Positions 1-7,145 of a stretch of DNA of 35,035 nt are shown one piece after another. This stretch comes from Alteromonadaceae bacterium (GTDB lineage Bacteria; Pseudomonadota; Gammaproteobacteria; Enterobacterales; Alteromonadaceae), in assembly GCA_013216015.1 (NCBI GenBank), contig JABSOI010000063.1, forward strand, positions 1-35,035. The letters are read 5' to 3'. Numbering within the stretch: position 1 is the first letter of the stretch; the number at the start of each line of letters is the position of its first letter. The translations under genes and the position numbers were made by a program. The notes under the pieces were generated by a model that saw only the letters and a list, made by a program, of their open reading frames with translations, was not told the DNA's origin and did no database searches.

Positions 1-85
1 TCCAGCCAAAACGTCCGCTAATAGCGATCAGTTGACCTAAAGAGCAACCGATAGCTAACGTCAGCAATGCGAACAAAAAGACCAT
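1..85 (-). CDS. Partial membrane protein coupled to integrase
   Basis: An ATG at 85-83 on the minus strand opens a frame that stays open for 28 codons to the window edge. The peptide begins MVFLFALLTLAIGCSLGQ and is strongly hydrophobic, so it looks like a first membrane segment or an export signal. The start overlaps the integrase stop codon by one base (TAATG), an arrangement typical of translational coupling. The gene is probably co-transcribed with the integrase and may be cargo of the same element. Only the first 28 residues are visible, so no family can be assigned. The frame could also be fortuitous. Confidence 0.45.
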   Translation of the reverse strand, partial: MVFLFALLTLAIGCSLGQLIAISGRFGW

Positions 86-1287
86 TACTTCAACTCAGCT
101 TCAATAGCTTCAGTTATCAATCCCCAATACAAATCATAAGCTTCTAACTGCTCTTTTATCCAATCATGTTTGTTATATATCCCCATAACGCCCCGCAATA
201 CATGCCCTAACATTTTTTCAGTAACATGCGGAGCCACACCAGCCTCACTTAACAAAGTAGAAAGAGAACGCCTTGCGTCATGTGGGGTAAACTTAGGAAT
301 TTGCCACTGCTCGTATAAATGAGCGTGCATCCTAGCGCAAAAACGATTGATACTATGAGTTGTCATAGCTTTAGTTTGTGAAGCTCCGGGGATCAAAAAA
401 CCAAATTTTCCGTATACCATGCCTAAAGTATCTAATAATTCTTTTACCTTTTTAGAAATTGGCCGGTTTATCGGTTTACCTGTTTTTGATTTTTCAGGTG
501 GAACTGTCCAGATCATCGAAGTAAAATTAAAATCTTTCCATTCTGCTGTTCTAGCCTCTGACTGTCTGGCACCCGTTAATAAAATTAACTGTAAACACAA
601 TTTTGTAGCTGGTGTTGCCTTCGACCTTTCGATCTGTATCCACAATTTTGCTATTTCATTTAACTGCAAAACTCTATGTCCAGGAGTTGAAGCCTTACCA
701 ACATCAGAAACGTTTAACTGCAGCACAGGATTATTTGGGCTTATTTCCCCACGCTTATACGCCCAACCGACAATGGACTTTAGTCGAACTAGTATAAATC
801 CGGCGGTCTTGGCACTTCCGCTTTCTTTTACCATGTCAAAATAACGGATCCAATCAGAAAGTCTCATATCATCAGACGGTGTATTAAGATGGGGATATAT
901 CCATTTATTAACTTGATTAGCATAAACATGCTGCGTTCTTTCTCTTAGATCAGGAACACGTTTTTCAAGCCAAGATTTAGCGATTTCAGCTATAGTTGGG
1001 CAATCAGATTCAATTATATTTTGGTTTTTTAATTCTATCCGCGGATCTTTATTTTCTTTTAGCCATTGTTTCAGCTTAGGTATATAATTTTGAGCATCTT
1101 TAATGGATAATCCGGGATAACGACCAAGAGATACAATAACTTGTTTGCGTTGATAACGGCATCGGTATTGCCATGTTATAGTACCTTTTTTGGATACCCT
1201 AACACTCAAACTTTCACGATGTGATAATGTTATTGGCTCTTGAACTTTACCTACGAGATTACGTAACTTAGTATCGCTTAATGGCAT
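85..1287 (-). CDS. P4-type tyrosine recombinase/integrase
   Basis: A 400-residue site-specific recombinase that would integrate and excise a mobile element by a covalent DNA-tyrosine intermediate. Residues 1-90 match the arm-type DNA-binding domain usual in P4-like integrases (DUF4102). A SAM-like core-binding domain follows at about 95-200 and the catalytic domain at about 205-385. The catalytic set is visible: Arg in LLTGARQSEAR, HDARR (His-x-x-Arg), LGHV (His) and the nucleophile Tyr in IYNKHDW. Length is normal for the family. The gene reads away from sbcB and towards the left edge, and its stop overlaps the next start, so the element most likely lies left of the window. No tRNA is present next to it, although P4-type integrases often use one as attachment site. 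Confidence 0.93.
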   Translation of the reverse strand: MPLSDTKLRNLVGKVQEPITLSHRESLSVRVSKKGTITWQYRCRYQRKQVIVSLGRYPGLSIKDAQNYIPKLKQWLKENKDPRIELKNQNIIESDCPTIAEIAKSWLEKRVPDLRERTQHVYANQVNKWIYPHLNTPSDDMRLSDWIRYFDMVKESGSAKTAGFILVRLKSIVGWAYKRGEISPNNPVLQLNVSDVGKASTPGHRVLQLNEIAKLWIQIERSKATPATKLCLQLILLTGARQSEARTAEWKDFNFTSMIWTVPPEKSKTGKPINRPISKKVKELLDTLGMVYGKFGFLIPGASQTKAMTTHSINRFCARMHAHLYEQWQIPKFTPHDARRSLSTLLSEAGVAPHVTEKMLGHVLRGVMGIYNKHDWIKEQLEAYDLYWGLITEAIEAELK

Positions 1288-1295
1288 ATTTATTT

Positions 1296-1339
1296 TTTAT
1301 ACACAGTGAGAATGAAATTTATACACACTACGTATAAAT
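1296..1339. promoter_or_regulatory. Repeats in integrase-sbcB divergent promoter region
   Basis: TTTATACACA occurs twice in direct orientation, at 1296-1305 and 1318-1327. The second copy forms a perfect 8-bp inverted repeat with GTATAAAT at 1332-1339 (arms 1317-1324 and 1332-1339, 7-nt spacer). The sites lie directly upstream of the integrase start and about 75-120 bp before sbcB. They could be arm-type integrase or excisionase sites, or an autoregulatory operator. This reading rests on position and symmetry alone. Confidence 0.4.
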
Positions 1340-1414
1340 AGCAAGGAACATTGAGTTAAACCAAAGAAACAATAAAAACCTTATAACCTATATGTAACAG
1401 GTGATAGAGACAAG

Positions 1415-2872
1415 ATGAAACAGAATAGTGATAACTCGCAACAACCCAGTATATTTTGGCACGACTATGAGACTTGGGGCATAAACCCCAAGTTTGATAA
1501 ACCATCGCAATTTGCCGGTATTCGTACCGATTTAGACTTGAATATTATTGGTGAGCCTGAGATGTTTTATTGCGCGCCACCGCAAGATTATTTACCGCAA
1601 CCCGAAGCTTGTCTGGTAACAGGGATAACTCCGCAAAAGGCATTACGTGATGGTTTGCCTGAAGTGGAGTTTGCTGCACGTATTCATGACTTGTTCACTC
1701 AGCCGAATACCTGTGTTGCAGGTTATAATAATATAAGATTTGACGATGAAGTTACCCGTTATTTGTTATACCGCAATTTTTATGATCCTTACGCACGTGA
1801 ATGGCAAAATGGTAATAGCCGTTGGGATATTATTGATATGGTGCGAGCCTGTTACGCATTACGTCCTGATGGAATAAACTGGCCTACCGTTGAAAAAGAT
1901 GGCGTTGATGTTGTTAGTTTTCGTCTGGAACTTTTAACTAAAGCCAATGGTATTAACCACGAAGCTGCCCACGATGCGATGAGTGATGTTTATGCCACTA
2001 TTGCAATGGCAAAATTGATCAAAGAAAAACAGCCTAAGCTTTATAGCTATATTTTTAATTTAAAAAATAAACGCCAGGTTGCAGAATTAATTGACGTTTA
2101 CAATATGACCCCGATAGTTCATACCACAAGTAAAGTATCTGTTGAATTTGGTTGTACGAGTTGGTTTGCGCCTGTTTGCTATCATCCTACTAATAAAAAT
2201 GCCGTTATTGCGATAGATTTAGCGCGAGATCCTTCCCCCTTATTTAACTTAACCAGTGAAGAAATAAAAACACGTTTATATACCCGACACGATGAATTAG
2301 CTAAAGATGAACATCCGATCCCGGTCAAACTTATTCATATAAATAAATGTCCGGTAATTTCCCCAGCTAAAACTTTGCTACCTGAAAATGCTGAACGGTT
2401 AAAGATCCCCCGGGAAAAATGTTTAATACACTTAGCGCAATTAAAAAATCAAGACGATCTACGCGATAAACTGAGCGATGTATTTTTACCGGATCATGAT
2501 GATAATAAGCAAATTGATGCTGAGCATGCTTTGTATACGGGTAGTTTCTTTTCTACCGGCGATAAAGCACAAATGGATATTTTACGAAACTTACCTCCTG
2601 AGCAATTAGGCACTTATGAGTTTCAGTTTCAAGATGAACGTTTAGCAGTATTGTTGTTTCGTTATCGCGCCAGAAACTATCCACTTACCTTAACCTCTCA
2701 AGAGCAACAAAAATGGCAGCAATACTGTCAAAATAAATTGCAATATGGTGAAAAAGGCATTTTAAGTGCAGAAGAATTTATGATGAAATTAGAATCTTTA
2801 GCTCATGAAAACGAAAGTAATAATCACAAAATGTCAGTTTTGAAAGCCTTATATGAATATGTGCAAGGTTGA
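1415..2872 (+). CDS. sbcB: Exodeoxyribonuclease I
   Basis: Encodes the 3'-5' single-strand DNA exonuclease that acts in recombination and mismatch repair. The 485-residue protein aligns along its whole length with E. coli ExoI. The DEDDh exonuclease domain opens with HDYETWG (metal ligands Asp17 and Glu19), continues with GYNNIRFDDEVTR, and closes with HEAAHDAMSDVYATIAMAKL, which holds the catalytic His and last Asp. The SH3-like and C-terminal helical parts follow, including NKCPV and FRYRARNYP. The ATG is preceded by an AGGTGA ribosome site. The gene is divergent from the integrase and ends before a hairpin shared with the converging dehydrogenase gene. It is a core gene and probably marks the chromosomal side of the left-edge element. 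Confidence 0.97.
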   Translation: MKQNSDNSQQPSIFWHDYETWGINPKFDKPSQFAGIRTDLDLNIIGEPEMFYCAPPQDYLPQPEACLVTGITPQKALRDGLPEVEFAARIHDLFTQPNTCVAGYNNIRFDDEVTRYLLYRNFYDPYAREWQNGNSRWDIIDMVRACYALRPDGINWPTVEKDGVDVVSFRLELLTKANGINHEAAHDAMSDVYATIAMAKLIKEKQPKLYSYIFNLKNKRQVAELIDVYNMTPIVHTTSKVSVEFGCTSWFAPVCYHPTNKNAVIAIDLARDPSPLFNLTSEEIKTRLYTRHDELAKDEHPIPVKLIHINKCPVISPAKTLLPENAERLKIPREKCLIHLAQLKNQDDLRDKLSDVFLPDHDDNKQIDAEHALYTGSFFSTGDKAQMDILRNLPPEQLGTYEFQFQDERLAVLLFRYRARNYPLTLTSQEQQKWQQYCQNKLQYGEKGILSAEEFMMKLESLAHENESNNHKMSVLKALYEYVQG

Positions 2873-2896
2873 ACGCTAAGAATAATTAAGTGTTTT

Positions 2897-2924
2897 GATG
2901 GGTTACGCCTTCGGCTAACCCATC
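2897..2924. terminator. GATGGGTTA-family hairpin between convergent genes
   Basis: GATGGGTTA (2897-2905) pairs with TAACCCATC (2916-2924), and an inner GCC/GGC stem closes a TTC loop with one bulged C. It sits between the 3' ends of sbcB and the opposing dehydrogenase gene, so it can serve both as a terminator. No long T-run follows. It belongs to a repeat family with copies near 5089, 15027, 15104 and 25398. Confidence 0.6.
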
Positions 2925-2940
2925 TTTGATCCCATTTCCG

Positions 2941-3804
2941 TTATTTTTTAAAGCGTGAGATCAAACTTGAAGTATCCCACCTGTTACCGCCATTTTCTTG
3001 TATTTCCTGATAAAAACCATCAACCATTTTCGTCATTGGTAGTTCTACGCCATTCTTTTTTGCTTCAGCAAAGGCAATAGCTAAGTCTTTACGCATCCAG
3101 TCAACAGCAAAACCAAAATCATACTCGCCAGAAAACATGGTTTTATAACGATTTTCCATTTGCCATGAACCTGCGGCTCCTTTTGCAATGGTTTCAACTA
3201 AAGCATCGGGATCTAATCCTGCTTTTTCAGCAAAATTCAAGCCTTCAGCCAAACCTTGAACTACGCCTGCAATACAAATTTGATTTACCATTTTAGCTAA
3301 TTGACCACTACCGACAGGTCCCATTAATTTACTGAATTTGGCGTAGGCATCCATCACGGGTTTTGCTTTAGCATAATGTTCTACCAAGCCACCCAACATA
3401 ATAGTAAGGGCACCATTTTCAGCACCTGCCTGACCACCGGAAACAGGTGCGTCTAAAAAGTATTTCCCCTGCTCAGCAGCAATTTGACTCAATTCTTTAG
3501 AAATTTCAGCAGAAACCGTTGTATGATCGACAAAAATACATTCTTCACCTAATCCTGCTAAAATTCCCTCTTCTCCTAAAGCCACTTGTCTAAGATCATC
3601 GTCGTTACCAACACAACAAAATACTATTTCGCAATCTTTAGCTGCTTGTGCCGGCGTTAATGCGACCTCACCACCAAATTCATGTTGCCATTTATTAGCT
3701 TTTTCAACATTGCGATTGTAAACACAAACTTGATGACCTGCTTTTTGTAAATGACCTGCCATGGGATAACCCATAACACCAAGACCGATAAATGCTAGTT
3801 TCAT
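2941..3804 (-). CDS. 3-hydroxyisobutyrate dehydrogenase-family oxidoreductase
   Basis: A 287-residue NAD(P)-dependent beta-hydroxyacid dehydrogenase. The Rossmann fold starts with GLGVMGYPMAGHL (residues 7-19). The family substrate motif appears as DAPVSGGQAGAENG near 118-131. The catalytic Lys is in GSGQLAKMVNQ near 170. The C-terminal helical domain (about 165-287) is complete. Relatives act on 3-hydroxyisobutyrate, tartronate semialdehyde, succinic semialdehyde or glyoxylate, and the sequence alone does not choose between them. No valine- or glycerate-degradation genes lie beside it. It stands alone, convergent with sbcB and divergent from the peroxidase operon. Confidence 0.9.
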   Translation of the reverse strand: MKLAFIGLGVMGYPMAGHLQKAGHQVCVYNRNVEKANKWQHEFGGEVALTPAQAAKDCEIVFCCVGNDDDLRQVALGEEGILAGLGEECIFVDHTTVSAEISKELSQIAAEQGKYFLDAPVSGGQAGAENGALTIMLGGLVEHYAKAKPVMDAYAKFSKLMGPVGSGQLAKMVNQICIAGVVQGLAEGLNFAEKAGLDPDALVETIAKGAAGSWQMENRYKTMFSGEYDFGFAVDWMRKDLAIAFAEAKKNGVELPMTKMVDGFYQEIQENGGNRWDTSSLISRFKK

Positions 3805-3827
3805 TAATAATTATCCATAAATAGTTT

Positions 3828-3880
3828 TAATACCAATTAAATTAAATAACTTACCAACTGACTTAATACAATTGGTATAA
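3828..3880. repeat. TAATACCAAT-type palindromic repeat
   Basis: ATACCAATT (3830-3838) and AATTGGTAT (3870-3878) are perfect 9-bp inverted arms separated by A/T-rich DNA. Both flanks resemble the 29-nt repeat described at 20972-21327. It lies between the dehydrogenase gene and the peroxidase promoter. Confidence 0.6.
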
Positions 3881-3947
3881 CAGTAAAAAATAAGAGCAAT
3901 TATTCTACTTAATTTTCATTATTCTTTCTACCATGTTTGCATTTAAG

Positions 3948-3957
3948 TTGTGCACAA
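3948..3957. promoter_or_regulatory. Palindrome upstream of peroxidase operon
   Basis: TTGTGCACAA is a perfect 10-bp palindrome about 130 bp before the peroxidase start, and a second GTGCAC lies at 4023-4028. They could bind the MarR-type regulator encoded in the operon. They do not match the usual OhrR box (TACAATT-AATTGTA) well, so this is a weak guess. Confidence 0.25.
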
Positions 3958-4085
3958 TGTATATTTTATAAAAATGTATTACGCAAAACTATATTACAAA
4001 CAATAAAGTTGTGGAAAATACAGTGCACACAATACTATTGAAAACACCAAACTCCCTTTTTAAATAATGTTTGTTAGGAATAACA

Positions 4086-4568
4086 ATGACTCAAAATATA
4101 TATGAATTAAACGCCACCAATAATAAAAATGAAGATATTAATTTCAGCACTTATCAAGACAAAGTACTATTGATAGTAAATACTGCCAGTGCTTGTGGAT
4201 TTACTCCACAATATAAAGGCTTACAAGCCCTATATGAAAAACTTCACAACCAGGGATTGGAAGTATTGGCTTTTCCTTGTAATCAATTTAAAAAACAAGA
4301 ACAAGGCAGCAACGAAGAAATTCAAAAATTCTGTGATCTTCAATTCAATATAAAATTTCCTTTGTTTAATAAAATTGAAGTCAATGGTGACAATACTCAT
4401 GAATTGTTCAAATATTTAAAAGCACAAGCACCCGGTATTCTTGGCTCAGAATCAATAAAATGGAATTTCACAAAATTTTTGGTTAACCGAAAAGGTGAAG
4501 TGATAAAACGTTATGCGCCAACCACTAAACCAGAAGCTATTGAAGCTGATATTAAAAAATTATTATGA
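4086..4568 (+). CDS. Glutathione peroxidase (Cys type)
   Basis: A 160-residue peroxidase that reduces hydrogen peroxide and organic hydroperoxides in the cytoplasm. The peroxidatic residue is Cys37 in NTASACGFTPQ, a cysteine and not selenocysteine. Gln71 in the QFKKQEQG stretch and Trp in SIKWNFTKFL complete the active site. Cys83 in IQKFCDLQF is at the place of the resolving cysteine in thioredoxin-dependent relatives such as BtuE, so thioredoxin is a likely reductant. I chose the ATG at 4086 because AGGA lies 7-8 nt before it; an in-frame TTG at 4071 adds five residues without support. The stop overlaps the next gene by 4 bp (ATGA). Confidence 0.94.
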   Translation: MTQNIYELNATNNKNEDINFSTYQDKVLLIVNTASACGFTPQYKGLQALYEKLHNQGLEVLAFPCNQFKKQEQGSNEEIQKFCDLQFNIKFPLFNKIEVNGDNTHELFKYLKAQAPGILGSESIKWNFTKFLVNRKGEVIKRYAPTTKPEAIEADIKKLL

Positions 4569-5005
4569 ATTCTACTGGCAAAGAAACATTGAAGCTAGAG
4601 AACCAGTTATGTTTTAGGCTTTACAATTTGTCTAAATCAATGAATCGCTTATATGCGCCAGTATTAAAACAACTGGAACTGACTTATCCTCAATATTTAG
4701 TGATGTTAGTGCTTTGGGATGCAACCGAACCATTAAAAGTTAAATCATTAGGAGAAAAGTTAGATCTAGACACAGGTACTTTGTCACCACTTTTAAAACG
4801 AATGGAAAAGCTAAATTTAATTAGTAGAAATCGTAATAAGAAAGATGAACGTAGCGTTGAAATTAAATTAACACCGCACGGTCAGTCGTTAAAACTTAAG
4901 GCTGAGCATATTCCTACCCAAATGTTTAAAGTGACGAAATTATCAATAAATGAATTACAAAACTTAAATAAAATGCTTGATAAGCTTTCAGAAAATATTG
5001 GTTAA
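4565..5005 (+). CDS. MarR-family regulator, OhrR-like
   Basis: A 146-residue winged-helix regulator. The N-terminal segment LENQLCFRLYNLSK places Cys16 where OhrR proteins carry the peroxide-sensing cysteine. The DNA-binding part reads KSLGEKLDLDTGTLSPLLKRME, followed by a wing with KKDERSVEIKLTP, both typical of OhrR. Family members repress a peroxidase gene and release DNA when that cysteine is oxidised by organic peroxide. Here the gene overlaps the glutathione peroxidase by 4 bp, so the natural target is its own operon. OhrR is usually linked with ohr, and no ohr gene is in view. The regulated promoter should lie within 3881-4085. Confidence 0.88.
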   Translation: MNSTGKETLKLENQLCFRLYNLSKSMNRLYAPVLKQLELTYPQYLVMLVLWDATEPLKVKSLGEKLDLDTGTLSPLLKRMEKLNLISRNRNKKDERSVEIKLTPHGQSLKLKAEHIPTQMFKVTKLSINELQNLNKMLDKLSENIG

Positions 5006-5088
5006 TAAAATTTATTTAACTATTATATTTAAGAGTTTATTTAACCATATTTTTAAAATATAAAAAGTGTAGTAATTGATAAGTGAAG

Positions 5089-5116
5089 AATGGGTTATCC
5101 CTTTGGCTACCCCATT
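5089..5116. terminator. Imperfect GATGGGTTA-family hairpin
   Basis: AATGGGTTATCC (5089-5100) faces GGCTACCCCATT (5105-5116) with a 4-nt loop and internal mismatches. It lies between the convergent MarR gene and lysC and may end either transcript. It is a diverged member of the family seen at 2897. Confidence 0.45.
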
Positions 5117-5131
5117 AAAAAACAATATTTA

Positions 5132-6535
5132 TCAGGGAAACAGTGAGGTATGTAATTGCTCAACCACAGCATTTGCATCGGCTTCAGAAACAAGGAAACA
5201 AAGGTTGTTCGCACTGGCACCGTGACAAATCATCCTAATATTAAAATCGTTGATTTTGTCAAAAATAGTATCGCCAATGCCTTTAGTTGCATATAAACCA
5301 TTACCAATTACTGCAACGAGTGATAGTCCATGCTCAACCGACACTTCACAAAGCTGTTCAAGTTCTTCTACTACCGCTGCGGTAAGTAACGATTGAGTTG
5401 AATTGGGAGGATTATCAAAAGTTAATGCCACACTTATTTCACTTGTGGTGATCAAATCAACACTAAGCTCATGCTTTGCTAAAATATCAAAAACCTTCGC
5501 CAAAAAACCATTGGCATGTAACATTGCAGGGCTTTTAATCGTTATCAGGGTTTGCTCTCTTCTTAACGCAATAGAACGGTACGTCGGCTTTGACTCAACA
5601 TTTTCCTGAATGCGGGTACCGCCTTTTTCAGGCTCTTTGCTAGAACCGACAAACACAGGTATATTTTGTCGCATAGCTGGAATAAGTGTTGCAGGATGTA
5701 AAATTTTCGCACCAAAGGTTGCCATTTCAGCAGCCTCGCCAAAGCTGATCTCTTTAATTGCCCGGGCTTGATCTGTAATTCTGGGATCTGTAGTGAAAAT
5801 ACCAACTACATCAGTCCAAATAGCCAAATTATCAGCATTAAGCGCTTCAGCAAGTAATGCAGCACTATAATCTGAACCGCCTCGTCCCAACGTTGTGGTA
5901 TGTTCTAAACTATCTTGTCCGATAAACCCTTGAGTCACAATAACATCAGTAGACAATTCAGGTGCCAGCAATTCAATTGTTTTGGCTTTTAATTGTTCAA
6001 TATCAACGACCGCTTTGCCATACAAACTATTCGTTTTCATTACCTGACGAACATCGAAACATGAACTTGGTATTTCCAGGCTACGTAAAACTTCGGTGAA
6101 AAGTAACGAACTAATTCGTTCTCCATAAGACAAAATAGCATCGGTAGTTTTTGCACTATGTTGTTCAGATTGACTAATTCCATACTCAGCTAATTCACTC
6201 AGTAAAATATTTACCTGCTCATTTAACTCAAGCTCGTTATCAAAATTTTCGGTAATATTAAATTGAATAGCTCTAATTTTTTCTATAATACTATGCTGTT
6301 CTTCCTGTCCGATATTAGCTTGACTAATGCGTACTAAATGGTTTGTAACCCCTGCACTGGCAGAAACTATAACGACTCTGGTAGCGGGATCATTCTTAAT
6401 AATATTAGCGCAACATACCATTGCCTGAAAATTAGCAACACTGGTGCCTCCAAATTTAGCAACAGTTAATTTAGTTTTACCAGTGGAATTATTAATAGCG
6501 TTTTTAGCATTCGTCATAGAATTTATCTTAGACAT
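5132..6535 (-). CDS. lysC: Lysine-sensitive aspartokinase III
   Basis: Phosphorylates aspartate, the first step towards lysine, threonine, methionine and diaminopimelate. The 467-residue protein follows E. coli LysC throughout. KFGGTSVANF near residue 27 is the nucleotide/substrate loop, TTLGRGGSDYSAALLAEAL is the aspartate-binding region, and FGEAAEMATFGAKILHPATL closes the kinase domain at about 300. Two ACT domains follow, with SVDLITTSEISVAL and FNIRMICHGASANNLCFLV, the lysine-binding part. No homoserine dehydrogenase is fused. I chose the ATG at 6535 because GGAGG lies 8 nt upstream; a TTG seven codons earlier would put that ribosome site inside the gene. Control is by the lysine riboswitch in its leader and probably also at the promoter. 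Confidence 0.96.
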   Translation of the reverse strand: MSKINSMTNAKNAINNSTGKTKLTVAKFGGTSVANFQAMVCCANIIKNDPATRVVIVSASAGVTNHLVRISQANIGQEEQHSIIEKIRAIQFNITENFDNELELNEQVNILLSELAEYGISQSEQHSAKTTDAILSYGERISSLLFTEVLRSLEIPSSCFDVRQVMKTNSLYGKAVVDIEQLKAKTIELLAPELSTDVIVTQGFIGQDSLEHTTTLGRGGSDYSAALLAEALNADNLAIWTDVVGIFTTDPRITDQARAIKEISFGEAAEMATFGAKILHPATLIPAMRQNIPVFVGSSKEPEKGGTRIQENVESKPTYRSIALRREQTLITIKSPAMLHANGFLAKVFDILAKHELSVDLITTSEISVALTFDNPPNSTQSLLTAAVVEELEQLCEVSVEHGLSLVAVIGNGLYATKGIGDTIFDKINDFNIRMICHGASANNLCFLVSEADANAVVEQLHTSLFP

Positions 6536-6800
6536 TAAAGTGCCCTCCATTTTCAATAGAGGAATAAAAAGAAGCGATTCTATCGCAAGTTGTAAACATT
6601 GAGAATTTCCCTAACTAGCCAGTGATTAAATACTAAGCCTTAGCTGAAAACAAGGAAGAGCATGACTGAACGGTTAAGCGAGCACAAAACAAAGTGACTA
6701 AACATTTTCAGCCAGAAGCTCTCCACCACATCATCGATATAAAAATGAAAATAAAAGATAAAATTATGAAAAAGGATTTCAATAATTAAACAATGCTGTT
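6536..6800 (-). promoter_or_regulatory. lysC leader expression platform
   Basis: A leader of about 265 nt separates the lysine aptamer from the lysC start. On the minus strand it contains CTTCTGG (6718-6712), the exact complement of the aptamer's 5' strand CCAGAAG (6953-6947). The E. coli lysC leader has the same pairing option in a GGTGGAG-CTTCTGG context, and GTGGTGGAG is present here too. The ribosome site GGAGG (6548-6544) can pair with CCTC (6562-6559). No T-rich intrinsic terminator is evident, so control of translation or RNA decay is more likely than early termination. Confidence 0.65.
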
Positions 6801-6956
6801 ACACCCTTTTGGTGACAATCCCAGGGATTCAGCTCTGATAACCGAAGACTAAATGCCACACATTTTAGTATTCTCGGCAATAGTCTCCCTCAATAATGAT
6901 CATTGGAATTGTGGTTCCTAACATTATCTACCTAGCTATCACTCCTCTTCTGGTGT
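6801..6956 (-). promoter_or_regulatory. Lysine riboswitch aptamer (L-box)
   Basis: The minus-strand RNA closely matches the E. coli lysC riboswitch. It begins ACACC-AGAAGAGG and contains GAGGGAGACTATTGCCGA, then an arm ending CTTCGG. It finishes with GCTGAATCCCTGGGATTG and TCACC, where E. coli has GCUGAAUCCCCUGGGUUG and UCACC. P1 is formed by ACACC (6956-6952) and GGTGT (6805-6801). When lysine binds, P1 is held and lysC expression is expected to fall. Confidence 0.93.
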
Positions 6957-7000
6957 TGTTCATTCAGATATAATATAAATTCAAAATAAACAGCGTCCTT

Positions 7001-7029
7001 ATTAGACCTGATATATAGACCAAATGCAA
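7001..7029 (-). promoter_or_regulatory. Candidate lysC leader promoter
   Basis: On the minus strand, TTGCAT (7029-7024) and TCTAAT (7006-7001) are separated by 17 nt. The -10 element matches the sigma-70 consensus at five of six bases, the -35 at three. Transcription would start near 6994, about 38 nt before the riboswitch. The MetJ-like boxes abut the -35 element. Confidence 0.45.
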
Positions 7030-7030
7030 T

Positions 7031-7046
7031 AGACTTTTAGACGTCT
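7031..7046. promoter_or_regulatory. Candidate MetJ operator (two tandem met boxes)
   Basis: AGACTTTT (7031-7038) is followed directly by AGACGTCT (7039-7046). The second is the exact 8-bp met box recognised by MetJ and the first matches six of eight positions. MetJ binds two or more adjoining boxes. The site touches the -35 element of the candidate lysC promoter. It is also about 600 bp before the hydrolase gene, so lysC is the better target. Confidence 0.45.
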
Positions 7047-7101
7047 AATTACTTTCTCTTATCATTGTTTTGATGATCCCTATAACAAATTAACAAAAAA
7101 C

Positions 7102-7145
7102 AAACATAAATTAAACATAAATCAAACAAAAATTAAACAAAAATT
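7102..7145. repeat. 11-bp A-tract tandem repeat
   Basis: Four consecutive 11-bp units run from 7102 to 7145: AAACATAAATT, AAACATAAATC, AAACAAAAATT and AAACAAAAATT. A-tracts spaced by about one helical turn bend DNA. The array is in the 0.7-kb gap between the lysC promoter and the hydrolase gene; the rest of that gap, to 7644, holds no gene I can support. Confidence 0.6.

Noticed and set aside
419-844. 141-codon frame antisense to the integrase
   Set aside because: It overlaps conserved catalytic-domain codons and its product has no recognisable features.
1288-1414. tRNA-type attachment site for the integrase
   Set aside because: No cloverleaf or T-loop sequence is present between the integrase and sbcB.
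4086-4568. Selenoprotein glutathione peroxidase
   Set aside because: The active-site codon is TGT (Cys37) and no in-frame TGA is present.
5403-5609. Open frame antisense to lysC
   Set aside because: It lies wholly within lysC on the other strand and has no ribosome site or recognisable features; it is a shadow frame.
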